Shown here: positions 12,346-23,593 of the stretch, piece after piece
How the letters are laid out: every line of letters begins with the position of its first letter
How positions within the stretch are numbered: position 1 is the stretch's first letter
DNA from: Rhizophlyctis rosea
Taxonomy: Eukaryota > Chytridiomycota > Chytridiomycetes > Rhizophlyctidales > Rhizophlyctidaceae
Assembly: GCA_027596075.1 (NCBI GenBank)
Contig: JADGJC010000269.1
Location: 1-56,759, forward strand
Direction: 5' to 3'
Length of the DNA: 56,759 bases
Program-made: the position numbers and the translations under genes
Notes under the pieces: generated by a model
Seen by the model: only the letters and a program-made list of their open reading frames with translations
The model's database searches: none
What the model was told of the DNA's origin: nothing

Positions 12346-14319
12346 CAACCAAACAACAGAAGTCGGCGCTTTCATGAGAGATTGCTCAAAGGGAAACAAC
12401 AATAAACACCAATCAAGTGCGACGTGACACATATGATGGGAAATCTCGATTATATGTGCCGTACTAATCCATGCTACTGCCGGCTGCCCTTTCCTCCAAT
12501 CGAGAGATGGCAATCGGCAACGGGTCTTGAACTTCACAAGCGGATTCGTGGTTTGTCCGAAAGCTGGGCGGGACTCGGCATGGCGGTGGACGTCGTGAGG
12601 TGACGACATTGCTGATAATTGCCTTGGAAAGTGTCTATTTTTCATGTGGGGTCGAAATAAAAGTCAGGCCATCTCCGCCGGCCGGGAAGGCCCGGGTTGG
12701 ACCTGACACGGAGCAGATTTCCTTGAGCAGAGATGTTCGCGAGTTCAAAGGTTGTTGTATATCAGTTCAATGTTTGGCTGTCGATCATTGGCATCTATCC
12801 CCCCAGTATGTTCTTTTTCCATCTCCGTTTTCATTCTCGACGCCAGGAGCAGAACAGCAATGAAGGAGGACATGCGCTGACCTTGCATGTGAGGTAACAA
12901 AAATGAAGTTATGAGGATGCTATGTGCCACTCCATGCGCATACGCATCACTCGACTGGGATGTCCGGCTTTCTTTTCGCACTTCAGAGCAAGTTGGTGGA
13001 GGAAGGTGTGACCCTCATCCCACACACGGCTCACCAGGATGAAATGGAGGAATGACATTGTTGTGTGCATACCATACACGTTTGAGATCAGGAGGGTGGA
13101 ATCCATTTCGTATTTGATTTGCGTTTTGGTTCACGCCAAATCTCTTGCTGGATGGAGGTAATGCCCAAAAAAATGACAGCGTCCGGTTCCACGCAAAATC
13201 CACCTGGTTCACATGGATCTGATCCAAATTATAGGCTTATGATAAACTCTCGGAGCTATTGAGTCGAGAGCTCATGTCAAGCAAGGCATACCAAAGCCGG
13301 GTTTGACTTTGGCATGTGGCAGGTTCAGAACTCTCGTTGGTTCACGGTAGTATGATGAGTATATCCAGAAAAGAAAAGGGGGAAGGGGGGTTCAGCAAAG
13401 CGCATTGCCGGGCATGTAAACGTTTCAGTGACAGGCAGAAACGAAGATGAGAGCTGGGCGAACTCTAGCCTTCGATGTGCTCTGTCGGACCTTGGGGACT
13501 CCAATCCTACTGATTTTGAGTGGACACCTAGTAGTACGGGGCGGGGTGAGTTAGCAATCGGACATCAACCATATTTTCCATACACTCGTTTTGTGATGCG
13601 GTGAGCTTTGTCAGAACCTATGTGCCATCTGGATGTAGTGTCACCGTCACGGTTTACGAACGCATGATTTGCAGAAGCGCTACCTATCCGCGTCCTCGAA
13701 ACATCGAAGACGTGCCATGCTGGCAAACCTCGCACACAATGCACGCGTCCGGGATTCTTCAATGCTCATGTTTTTGTTTTTTGTTGGTGAAGTTCAGAAA
13801 ACTTGATCCTGAGGGCATTGATCTCAAGTGCAAGATACCTTAATGACATACCTAATGCCGGTCGAGCGTTTTGGGAAAGGGATCAAAGACTGCACTTTAT
13901 TTGGCAGGTCCAAGCACCCCAAGCAAACAGTGTGACATAGTGCAGCTTCCGGCATTTTTTTTTGGTGTTGAATCGAAAGACATGTCTGGGGTTGATGGGA
14001 GGAGTGATGTACATAATAGTTGCGTACGAAGGTGCACGTTCTTCGACAGTTGCTGTACATCACTTTGACGACCAGCCGTCAATGGTTCCCCACCACCATC
14101 CAATTTCTTTCTTTCATTCTCACGTAATGGGGAAATGTGTTGAAAGCATGTGGCTTGGTTTTGCCTACAAGGCAAAAAGCGGAAATGGCCAAGATATGTG
14201 TGAGGCACTCAGGACATGCGTGGTGCAAATGTGGTAGTTGCAACGATCCACCTTTCGCTTGCCGCACTGAGCAATAGTCAAGGAAGTTTTCTTCGATCAC
14301 CCTTTCATCCTCATATGGG

Positions 14320-15060
14320 TCGATGGCTTATTACAGGAGGGGTAATTGATCTCTCGAATGCATATAGCGTGCAGGGCTGACAATGGGTGGATGATGCGAT
14401 TCCTTTTGTTTCCTTGTTGTGGTTCCCATTTGTACCCAACCGGCTAGACGCGTCTATTTGGAATTGAGGTGGGCAGTAAAGAAAAGGACAAGGTATGACG
14501 TTGTACAAACGACAAACGTTGTCTCCTTGAGATGTCCACTCAAAAAACTAAAAAAAACCCATAACCGGAATCATCGCCAGTACGACATTACGAAATGAGG
14601 GAGATTTGTACTCTTGGACAAGCGAACACTCAAAAGTGATTGGACGGATGGCACACACAAGACGGAGAGGTAGGGAAATGCAATTGGGAAACGCATACGT
14701 TGATCCCTACATTTGAAGCAGCAGGCATAGACTGTTTGCAAACGCATATGGACTTGCTCAGCGCATTGCGTATCCAATCGGTACACAAAGTTGTCATGCT
14801 TTCTTTCAGCGCCTGAAAGCCTGGACGAGAGGAACTGCTCGAGCGTCATATCATCTCATAACTTTCATATCTGAGGGCACCCAAATGTCGCGAAGCTTTC
14901 TCAAATGCGCATCATACCGTGCAGTTTTGCATTCGCGGAAGGATTTCAAATTGTCTTTCTGACGGTTTGATACCGATTGACGATCAAACACTGAAATGTC
15001 CACCCAGGTTTGACCTTGTTGTGGGCGCAAAAAGTGACCTTACAACTGGACGAGGAACGT
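14320..15060 (+). repeat. Parent or sister copy of dispersed blocks A and B
   Basis: This stretch downstream of the forkhead-like gene holds block A (14320-14440) and block B (14665-15060), each with a diverged counterpart 2.7-3.7 kb away. Block C (15140-15380) runs into the end of the gene. Order A-B-C here differs from A'-C'-B' at 10.6-12.3 kb, implying separate copying events or rearrangement. Confidence 0.5.
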
Positions 15061-15356
15061 TGGAAGTCCAATGAGCTGTTCATCAAGAAGCCAGCACAGT
15101 AACATCACCATTGCATCGTAAAGTTATGATTGAAGATTCAACTATTAGACAAATCAACATCCAAAAAGTGATTTGGATGCACAAACACAAGACTGACTAC
15201 TGAAAAATAAAACCATATCGCGTAGAGTAAAGGGAAAGTTATGAAAATTATGTGCTAGATGTAAAATAAAGTAAGGTACGAGCAATCCATACCAAGAAAA
15301 ACAACGGAATAACCGAGACCCGCAAATCCCCCCCTCTTCCACTCTACCCCCGCAAA

Positions 15357-16763
15357 TCACCACCCCTCAACCTTAACTCCCCCCCTCCTCCTCCCGTTCC
15401 CAGCCCCCCCCACCCCCCCACCACACAACCCCCTAGCCCTCCTCTCCTTCCTCCCCAACTTCTCCCCAACAACGCCCACCCTCCACCCCTTCCCCGGCAC
15501 ATTCACAAACCCCCTCCCAACACTCAACGCATGTCTCACCCCGTTCCGCCAATTCGTCTGCGCCTGCGCGAAAAACGGGTGGAGGAGCGCTATGCGGGCG
15601 TAGATTTCGGAAACTGGGAGGTAGGGTACGGGTGAGGGGTAGTGGAATGTTTGGTGGATTAGGGTTGACCAGGGGAGGTCGGGGCGTTCTGTTGGGGTGG
15701 GGTGGGTGGGGGGTGGTGGGGGGAGGGGGAGGAGGGCGTTTGGGGGGTGGTAGGGGGGTGTGTAGGGGTGGTGGGTTTGATGATTTGAGGACGGGAGTTG
15801 TTGGGTGGTTGGGGCGGGGGTGTATTGGTATGTTTGTGAATGGGTTGGTTGGTGAAGTTGGTGTTGTTGTTGGAAGTTGTGGAGGGATTTTAGGGCGTTC
15901 GAAATGGTTTTGCCGGTGGGAGGGGCGGAGGGGAGGGGTGAGGGGTGAGTGTGTTGGTGGAGAGGGTGGAGGTTGGGTGCGGTGGGGAGGGCGGGGTATT
16001 TGATGCGGGGTGGGGCGAGGAGGTTTTGTGGAAGTTGGGATGGTTCGATGAAGTGGTGGGATGTGAATGAGAGGGGCTGTGACGTGCTTGGGAGGGTTTT
16101 GGCTGTGATTGTGTTCGTGTCCGTTGGAGTGTTTGCTGATCGGTAGATTGCCGAATTGGAGAAGGGGATGTAGACTCTGCTGCGCTTCTCTGAGTTGTTG
16201 ACGGTGCAAGATGTTGGTGGTGCGGCTGAAGTTGATGCGAACATTTCTGCTGGCCAGGACATGGACATGTCCAACTCCGAAGGACGGCTGACGCTCCTCC
16301 CGCTTGTCAACATTCCCGCTACGCTGGCCGGACCGCCAGTCATCGACGGACTGATACCCGCTCCGTTCGCCAATGCAGAAGGCTCCGTGCCACGCAGAGC
16401 GCCAACCAAGCCTCCCCAAGAACCAAACTCCCCATCGTTCCCCATCCCGCTCTCCTGCTTGATCTGACCCATCTCTCCCTGCGACGCGTCCATTCCCATC
16501 GGTGTGTTCTTCAACGCTTGAACGAACCCAATCAAGTCCTCATTGTCAATGAACCCTTCCATATGCGGCCATTCAAACGGGCTCATGTTTGCATCAGCAG
16601 TCAAGTTTCCACGTCCATATCCGGTCACTTCAGAGAATGGTGACACGCTCCCGGTGGGCGAGTCGGAGGCGGCGGTCTGGTTTGTGGAGGATGGCGAAAG
16701 GAGAGGGTCTGGTTCAGTGTCGTCCCAGGTTGGAGCGTAGAGTTCTGGAAAGGAGCCGAGCAT
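15357..16763 (-). CDS. Divergent forkhead-domain (winged-helix) transcription factor
   Basis: Uninterrupted 468-residue protein. The first half is acidic and Ser/Thr/Gly-rich, and the middle (about 220-355) is very rich in Pro, His and Gln, like a transactivation region. Residues about 360-429 resemble a forkhead domain: LPWSTLIHQTF (helix 1), VSEIYARIALLHPFF (helix 2), then NWRNGVRHALSVGRGFVNVP, which matches the canonical recognition-helix pattern of Trp, Asn, Arg-His, Leu-Ser and Phe-V-x-V-Pro. The canonical Lys-Pro-Pro-Tyr-Ser-Tyr opening is replaced by RPDLPWS, and the Asn of the RHNLS motif is Ala, so DNA specificity may differ. A Gly/Arg-rich basic tail ends in KVEGW. The ATG at 16763 is the first in frame. 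Expected to act in the nucleus; targets are unknown. Confidence 0.75.
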   Translation of the reverse strand: MLGSFPELYAPTWDDTEPDPLLSPSSTNQTAASDSPTGSVSPFSEVTGYGRGNLTADANMSPFEWPHMEGFIDNEDLIGFVQALKNTPMGMDASQGEMGQIKQESGMGNDGEFGSWGGLVGALRGTEPSALANGAGISPSMTGGPASVAGMLTSGRSVSRPSELDMSMSWPAEMFASTSAAPPTSCTVNNSEKRSRVYIPFSNSAIYRSANTPTDTNTITAKTLPSTSQPLSFTSHHFIEPSQLPQNLLAPPRIKYPALPTAPNLHPLHQHTHPSPLPSAPPTGKTISNALKSLHNFQQQHQLHQPTHSQTYQYTPAPTTQQLPSSNHQTHHPYTPPYHPPNALLPLPPPPPTHPTPTERPDLPWSTLIHQTFHYPSPVPYLPVSEIYARIALLHPFFAQAQTNWRNGVRHALSVGRGFVNVPGKGWRVGVVGEKLGRKERRARGLCGGGVGGAGNGRRRGGVKVEGW

Positions 16764-19700
16764 GGTTTCTGAATGTAGATGAAAGTCTGGTATGATGATT
16801 GTGTCCTACTGTTGATGTTGCTGTTGCTGTTGTTGGTGGTGAGGGCCGTTGCGCGACCCCGACTGTCAGTCACTCCAAGCGTAGCCAATACTGATATAGC
16901 AACTATCTGAATACTGTCGCTTTGTGGTAGGTTCAGACGCGTCTTTAGAACTTCGAAGCTATCTAGCACTAATGACACGACGCGACTTTCAATCGTTGCA
17001 AGTCCCTTCACGAAGGAAAACACGTGCGAGATCAAGAATAGGCACAGGAGAGAAAGAAGCAGAGTAAGAAGTGGCACATACGCCGCCCTCACCCCACCCC
17101 TCCTTATGTGTTTGTTTAAATGATCAATTGTTCAATGTGCTATACGCGCTATGATGGGGGGCATAGTGTCTCCAGAAACCTTCTCGCTATGGGTGTTATG
17201 CAACATGATGATTTTTGGTATGGAAAGAATGACGCGCGTGACTGGTGGCACAGTCAGTGTGGCTCCCTATGCCATGACATAATACGTCATCAATCAGTTG
17301 ATGCATCAGATCAGATGGACGCGTTGATAAAGTTGGGGACTCACTCGATTTGTTTGCTGACACGACGCGTTGCGACTCGCACTGAGGATGGAGGCAAGGG
17401 TACAAATCGATGCACCTATTGCAAGAAGCATAACAAATGAAATGAAAGCGATTGATGGTAATGAGCACATCACCGCTGAACCAAAGGACGCTTGGCCCTT
17501 ATAGGTATGGTATGTCCTATTCGACAAGGTGCCCGTGAGGAGTCAACCATACCGCATCAATACCACAGATTGTAGTTCTTCACCGATACAATGGGTTGGA
17601 TTGTAGCAAGTGCAGCACTTGACTACATGGGAGAACCATAACCCCCTGACCGAGTCTGTAAAGCATTGTTCTCGTTCTTTTTTTGGGCCCCCAAAATACT
17701 CCCTACCTTAGCCATTAAGGTTGTGAATGGCTTGGAAATGTACACCCACCACAATTGACACTGCCAGGTCATTCCTCACCTGAGTCCAACCTTCGGCTTT
17801 TGCTTGAAGAAAGGAAATCAAGATGCCGCATCATGATCCGTTTTGTGCATGGCAACCTCTAGTACCTCTACCCCTGATATGCCACGTTCTGTCTTGCTCA
17901 TTGTAAAGATGTTCGGAAGACAGCCGCGAGCAACAAAAAGCGAATTGAAGGCGCTGGACACTTGAATGCTTTCAAATTTGTTACAGGAGTATTCTCAGTT
18001 CTATTGCGTTTAGCCTTCTGTTTTGCAACTGACTCATCACTGTAGCGTAACATTGGTCGCACCCTGACGGTGGCTTATGTTCGCTACCAAAAAAACTTAC
18101 AATCGGGCCGCGTCGTCTGAAGCTACTAAGAGGGGGTTGTTTCATGAAGACAGGATACTCCAATCGTACTCATGCCCTGTGTCAATGTCTGGTGCAATGT
18201 AGATGGAAGATAACAAGAGCGAGACTTCCGAAGTACCCAAATCATACTAAGTAGATCATGATGAAACCTCTAGTGATGTCCGCATGTAATGTCGCTTCAC
18301 AGCCAAGGTGCGAAACACTTCCGACCAGGTCTTGAATGGCTGCATAGTGACACATATTGACAATGGACCGCCCTCAAGTTTGGAATCAGATGTCCATTCC
18401 TTCAAACGATTTGGTGCATGAATTGTTCCTTTTTTCAGAGCACGATAGGGTAGGCTTGACGTTTACATTTCACTATCAACAATCTCAGCTCGGTGCCCAC
18501 ACATGCAAGCATCACAAATACCCATTACAAGCACCTTCTTTTTTTCATATATTCAACAGATTTGTGGTTGACATATGTGTGTTGGATCAACTCGAATGGC
18601 CCCACATGTCAGACCGCCGCCAAAGAACGGGGCAATGATTTCCTCGTAACAAATTGCGCTTTCAAAGCGTTCTGCAACAGTATCTTAATACGCATGATGA
18701 CGATGATTTTTGTGGGCAGAGGAGTCGATGCAACATCCAGCCAAAGCCCGGCAGGAGTTACAACTTCTCATATATCTGTACAAAATCAAAGGATTTCCTT
18801 GGGCGCAACCAAAGTGGTGAGGATTGACCTCGAAATCTTACCGGATAGCGTAGAATCAAGCTGGGATACAACTGGCAAGTTCACAATATCATGTCATATA
18901 TTGCGAGTCCCGAGCAATCACAGGATGGTTGCCATGGACTTGAAGCAGAACGACTCTCTCCTTTCCCTTGGTGCAATGGCCTGACATACTGCTCTGATCA
19001 TGTAATTCGCCTGTCCCCTTTGATTCCATGCACCTTTTTGCTCCTTCCATCTTTCCGTTGTTATCCCACAATATAAACAGGTATCAAGCTGTCAACGCTT
19101 CCTTGTCCCCGGCCTGTTTAGACAGTGCGATCAAAAGAAAAAAGATGACCGCAGCGGACCGTCTAGTCTTGAAAACTTGCAGACGGATGGCTGTTCAGGA
19201 TTTCGTAAATTTCATGTCCTGGTTGGAGAACTTGGAGTCTCCCGTTGCTATGATATTCCTGACGGCGGTGAAGAGCCAACTGCTTTGTCCACCAAATGGA
19301 TCCCTTTGAACAGCAGACTCATTGAGCCTTGACTTTGTTGCAAAGTGTGGGTCAAGCTAACCACAGTGCTACATAGATCTTCCGTGCACTGGTTAATGGT
19401 TTCGGTACTGTCAGTGACGCAAATAGTGGTGATGATGCGTTGGCCAGGACAAAGCCACGGAGCAGAAAATGAGACCTGACGCACCGTGACGGGAGGGAGG
19501 ATGGAGCCTGAGTTCATAGAGTCATATGCAGGGCAACAGATTCGCAACGATCCCTCACATAACATAGTGAATGCGCATGGCACGACGACCATGAATCAGA
19601 AAAATGACACAAAATGAGTTGTGCTCAAATGCCGGATAAGGTGCGTTGTTTACTTTGCCTTTTCTGGAACAACTCAAACATGTTGCGAGCCATACTAGTT

Positions 19701-21933
19701 TACATTTGAGATGTAGGCACCGATGCAAAAAGAAGAATGCGCACTTGATACACCTATACGAATAGCCTCGGTCTGTTAGCTTCCGTCCTTTGAGATGTAT
19801 GCAGTCAAGTCAATGTCGCATATGAAGCATGGTCGACCTGCGACAGAAGAAGGTAGGGTTTAGCTAGTTTTGCTCTCACGGCACCTCATGGATTGGACAG
19901 GGATCAAATCACAAGACCACATAATCGGGTACTACGGGTCATTGGACATTGCATACGTCAATGAATCTATCTGCGTTGACGCTGGTAGCCTATCAGCAAG
20001 ATGTATGAGACCGCACTCCTATTAGACCCCCATTTGGAAAAGAAGGAGCTCTTGGCGACATTATGGAGGACCGGGATCCGCGGTTGGGGATCCGGTGCCG
20101 GCAACCCACTCACATATGTTCATGACGACGTTGCAGGGATGCGGTAGGTAAGCAAAAACCAGTTGGTGCTTTCTCGGTTTGTGTCGCCGATATGGTGATG
20201 ACGCTGCAGCCCACATAGCGTATCGACATACTTCTGAGATCCCTTCTGCTAACTTTATCGTATGCGAGAAAGTTTGGCCAATGCATTTTGAAGAGTTCCA
20301 TCATTCTCTTTACAACTGGCTCAACGTTGCCCGATGTACTTCGGGAGCTTCCTCCTAGCCATCTCTTCCCAGTTACAAACATATCTCGGGACAATGATCC
20401 GGCGAAGTTGGCAAGTTTGAACCAGAGGTGAGACGCATGAGGCAGGTTTTGTCGGTCGATATGGCCAGGTGGCCTATGTGTTTTCGACGATCCTGCTGAG
20501 ATGATGGGATTCGGCAGTGTAGCACTTGGGGCCTTGATACTGGCGCCGCTCTTCATAGCTGAAGCATGCCCATACTTCTTTCTGTCCTCTTCCACATCCC
20601 TTCGATTCAACGCAGCCGGCGTCAAGAGGCTGCTGCTCTTTCCCGTAGATTACTCAAACTCATGAATGACAACAACAAAAAAGGATCGACGCCAATTCCC
20701 ATATACCAAGGTTTGCTTGATAAGACAACATTTTGGAAGAGACTTCCTTATGCCGTACCAATGGCAATACTCTATATGAATGTACCAATTTGTGACACAT
20801 CAACATGACGAATGAGCCTGCCTTCTTTAGTGTAAGAAAACCGTGAATGCAAAAAGTATGACGTTCCTGTTCATTGGTAAAGCCCGGCGTATGTCGCTAT
20901 CCAGAGTAAAAAATGAAATGCCGGCCATACAACGTGGTTCGCTTAGCAGCAAAATATGCCACACCAGACCATACCACAATCATGTAAGACTCCGGACAGA
21001 ATTCTCTTTTTGCGCTCGTCCTGCCAGGAGTATAGACAACTGTCAAGCAAACAGCTGTCGGGCAACTTGATGATCCATTATTTCCAACATCTTGGCTCAA
21101 ACTCAGGTTGATGGACTGTCACTCCCAGCTTTCGGTGCATCAATTTTTTGCTCTTGTCGGTCAGTACACTATGCTGTTGAATCCGTTGAAGCTGCGGGTT
21201 TTCATCTCAGGTTTTCTTTGCATGCTTGTCGGAACGGTCCTTTGCCCGCCTCGAAGTGCAAGCTTAGGTCCATTTCCTGATGCCGGAAGTGTGTAGGCGG
21301 TGAGATATTCGGGAGATCAGGCAATCGCTGGTGGACTAAGTTGGACTATGACATTTTGGTTTTGCGACCTATCCCTTTTTCAATCACCGTGACGCAGAAA
21401 TCAGCGATGACGTTGCTGAAGTTCGCTTCAGGAGCTTGCAATAACCACAGCCGGCTCCCACACAGAATACGTAAATGAAAGCATGCTGCGATTTGTTTCT
21501 TTGTGACACTTCCCAGGATGTTAATACATGACCTATACAGGTTGTTGCGTTAGCAAAGCTCAAACAGAATCGCAACATGCCAGGAAAAACTCGCAATATG
21601 TCGAGAAAGAGGTCCCTTTACTCCGTTCGCACCCTTTGGTCATGTGTTACGGTAAGGCAGTTGAGGGCATGCCATAGCACTTGACGCTCAACGGGCACTA
21701 CCAATAGTAAATTGGGGCTGGTCCTCAAGTGACACGACAAGGACCCTGATTCACCTTTGGGGCTTGATGAGGCTTGACCAGGGCTTGCGCATCTTCATTG
21801 GCCCCTTCCCACACTTGGGCACTTCACTCAACCTCATCTCCATCCCCCCTTTCCCACGCGGATTCTCCATTACGGAGAGGAAGGTGGTACAAGTCTGAAC
21901 TAGGGCACTACCTATCCCATAGCATCCTCCACC
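16764..21933. other. Gene-poor 5-kb region
   Basis: The first 100-300 bases hold a (CAA/CAG)-like triplet run on the minus strand, probably 5' leader of the forkhead-like gene. Beyond that I see no family-level coding match, no repeat pair that I could align confidently, and no RNA gene. A 171-residue minus-strand frame at 20110-20625 is the longest but resembles nothing I know. Confidence 0.45.
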
Positions 21934-23298
21934 ATGTCTGTTGAGACCGACGCACTAAAGCCATGCCAAATACTCTCCCTACCTGAGCACGTTCTCTTCA
22001 ACGTCTTCGAGTACATACAGCCAAGGCACAGCGACGTAACGAGAGTTCCGCCCGAAGCTTCGTCAGTGCATAGGAGACAGGACGATGATTTACCCTATGA
22101 GTTGCACTTGGCGCAAGGTACGAAAGAATTCCTCTGCGCCCACTTGCGTGAACTTAAAGTACTCTCAGTGTGCAAAGCTTTCCGGGCTACAGCTTTCCGG
22201 CTGCGAGAGGGCAACTGTCTCGATATTTGGGAATACCTTTCACAGTCACGAGTAGCCGCTGCCGACAACCGCGATGCCCTTTCGAGGTAAGCATTCAACG
22301 TCTTCCTCCGCGACCCGACACGGCGCAATTCCGTGCGAAACATCGACTTCCGTCAACTCAACTACTCAGTTTTGAGAACATTGGTCGTCCTCGATTTGAG
22401 TCTTCTGCAACATGTTGGTTTCTACGACTACCATTGCAGTAATCAAACCTTGGCCGACTTGGTTGCCGAGGCGTTCGTTGATGCAACCAGCTATGGGCAC
22501 CCTTTGCGGTTGAAAACATTCATGTTCGTTGGACGGAGCCTAACTATCACTCCTATCTTCCTACAACTCCTGCGGCTGCTGCAATACGCTCCGCTCACTG
22601 TATTGAGACTTGACTTCTCCCGCGGCGAACACAAATCAGAAGTGTCATTCCTACCTGCTGATCTCACATTCAAACGGCTCCGAACGTTATATATCAGCTC
22701 CAGCATCATCGTTCCCAACCTTGCAACATCCATGCCAAACCTCGAACATGTCTGTATGTTCTCCAATCGTGATACTCCTCCAATCCTGCCACTCAAAACG
22801 CTTACCCAGCCTACCGTAATCGATTTCTATTGGGAGGGCATCGGCTGGAAGAATGTGATGCCGAGCATCCCCAGTAGCACTTGTAGAAATTTGAAGGAGC
22901 TCACCATCAATGGCTGGAACGGATCGGAAAATAGTCCGCGCACCGCCTTCCTTAATAGGACCGCCCTCTCAGACCTCAGCCGTTCCCTTACTCGCTTCTT
23001 CAGCCTTACGTCATTGTATACCCCGGGCTGCATCCGCTGCGAAGACATTCAATGCATCCTCTCCTGCATTCCGTCCAAACTCGAGAAAGTTGAGTCCTTG
23101 ATCGACGATTGGGAATATGCACAGATACGGGCGGGGCTGGCGGTGCAGCAGACATTGATGGAGGTGGATCTATGGACGAATCAGAGGTTTGTCGGAGATA
23201 TTCCTTTGATACATGATACAGTACAGCTGCAGGAAGATCTGGAAATAGCGGTAGTTCGATGCGTGACAAATTACAAATCAGAATTTGATGGAGACTAG
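21934..23298 (+). CDS. F-box-like protein, probably with leucine-rich solenoid
   Basis: N-terminus carries an F-box-like motif, ILSLPEHVLFNVFEYIQ, continued by LKVLSVCKAFRATAF after an insertion (residues about 12-90). The rest has Leu-rich strands (LRTLVVLDLSLL, LTVLRLDF, LRTLYISSS, LKELTI) typical of F-box/LRR substrate adaptors in SCF ubiquitin ligases; the target is unknown. TAA at 22288-22290 interrupts the frame, but it lies inside a GTAAGC donor. Splicing 22287-22376 (90 nt, acceptor TTTTGAG) restores frame and gives about 424 residues. Because the intron is a multiple of three and the segment after the stop reads plausibly as protein, a nonsense codon in a single exon is the alternative. 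The stop is TAG at 23296-23298. It is convergent with the FkbM-type gene. Confidence 0.7.
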
Positions 23299-23593
23299 TT
23301 GTTAGCATCAGTGCTGAGTGGAAGGGACTTGCAAGGTAGTCTGAAGACTATATAGTTGGTCTGGTACATATAATGGATAGTTCCGTATTGCATATGACGT
23401 ATGTATGTTGTAATATACATAGTATATATACACACTCGTAAATATTGCATCAAACGTAATGTGATCATCATATTATGTGAGTTATTTACTGAGCAAACAC
23501 AGGACGTGTAGAGACTATGGTGGCAATTTACGTAGCCGGAAGTGCTCAATCAAATTACCACTCGAATAATACAGCTCCTGAATTGCGTGACAG

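Larger units (their letters stand above)
7414..15356. other. Gene-poor 8-kb region with diverged repeats
   Basis: No open frame here resembles a known family or shows the C-to-G codon drift of the genuine exons nearby. Frames are short and scattered on both strands. The region does contain diverged copies of sequences found downstream of the forkhead-like gene (listed separately near 10.6, 11.6, 12.0, 14.3 and 14.7 kb). No transposase, reverse transcriptase or terminal repeat was recognised, although decayed mobile elements remain possible. Confidence 0.5.

Noticed and set aside
7414..15356. Recognisable transposon (transposase or reverse transcriptase) in the gene-poor region
   Set aside because: No DDE, RT, integrase or Helitron motif and no terminal repeats were visible; only diverged noncoding repeats remain.
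15433..16419. 328-residue Pro-rich minus-strand frame
   Set aside because: It is the shifted-frame shadow of the C-rich forkhead-like gene; only the other frame contains a domain.
18493..18984. 163-residue plus-strand open frame as a gene
   Set aside because: Composition looks like translated noncoding DNA, and no domain, signal or helix pattern was seen.
20110..20625. 171-residue minus-strand open frame as a gene
   Set aside because: No recognisable family, no C-to-G codon drift, no supporting neighbours; long frames of this size occur by chance in this GC range.
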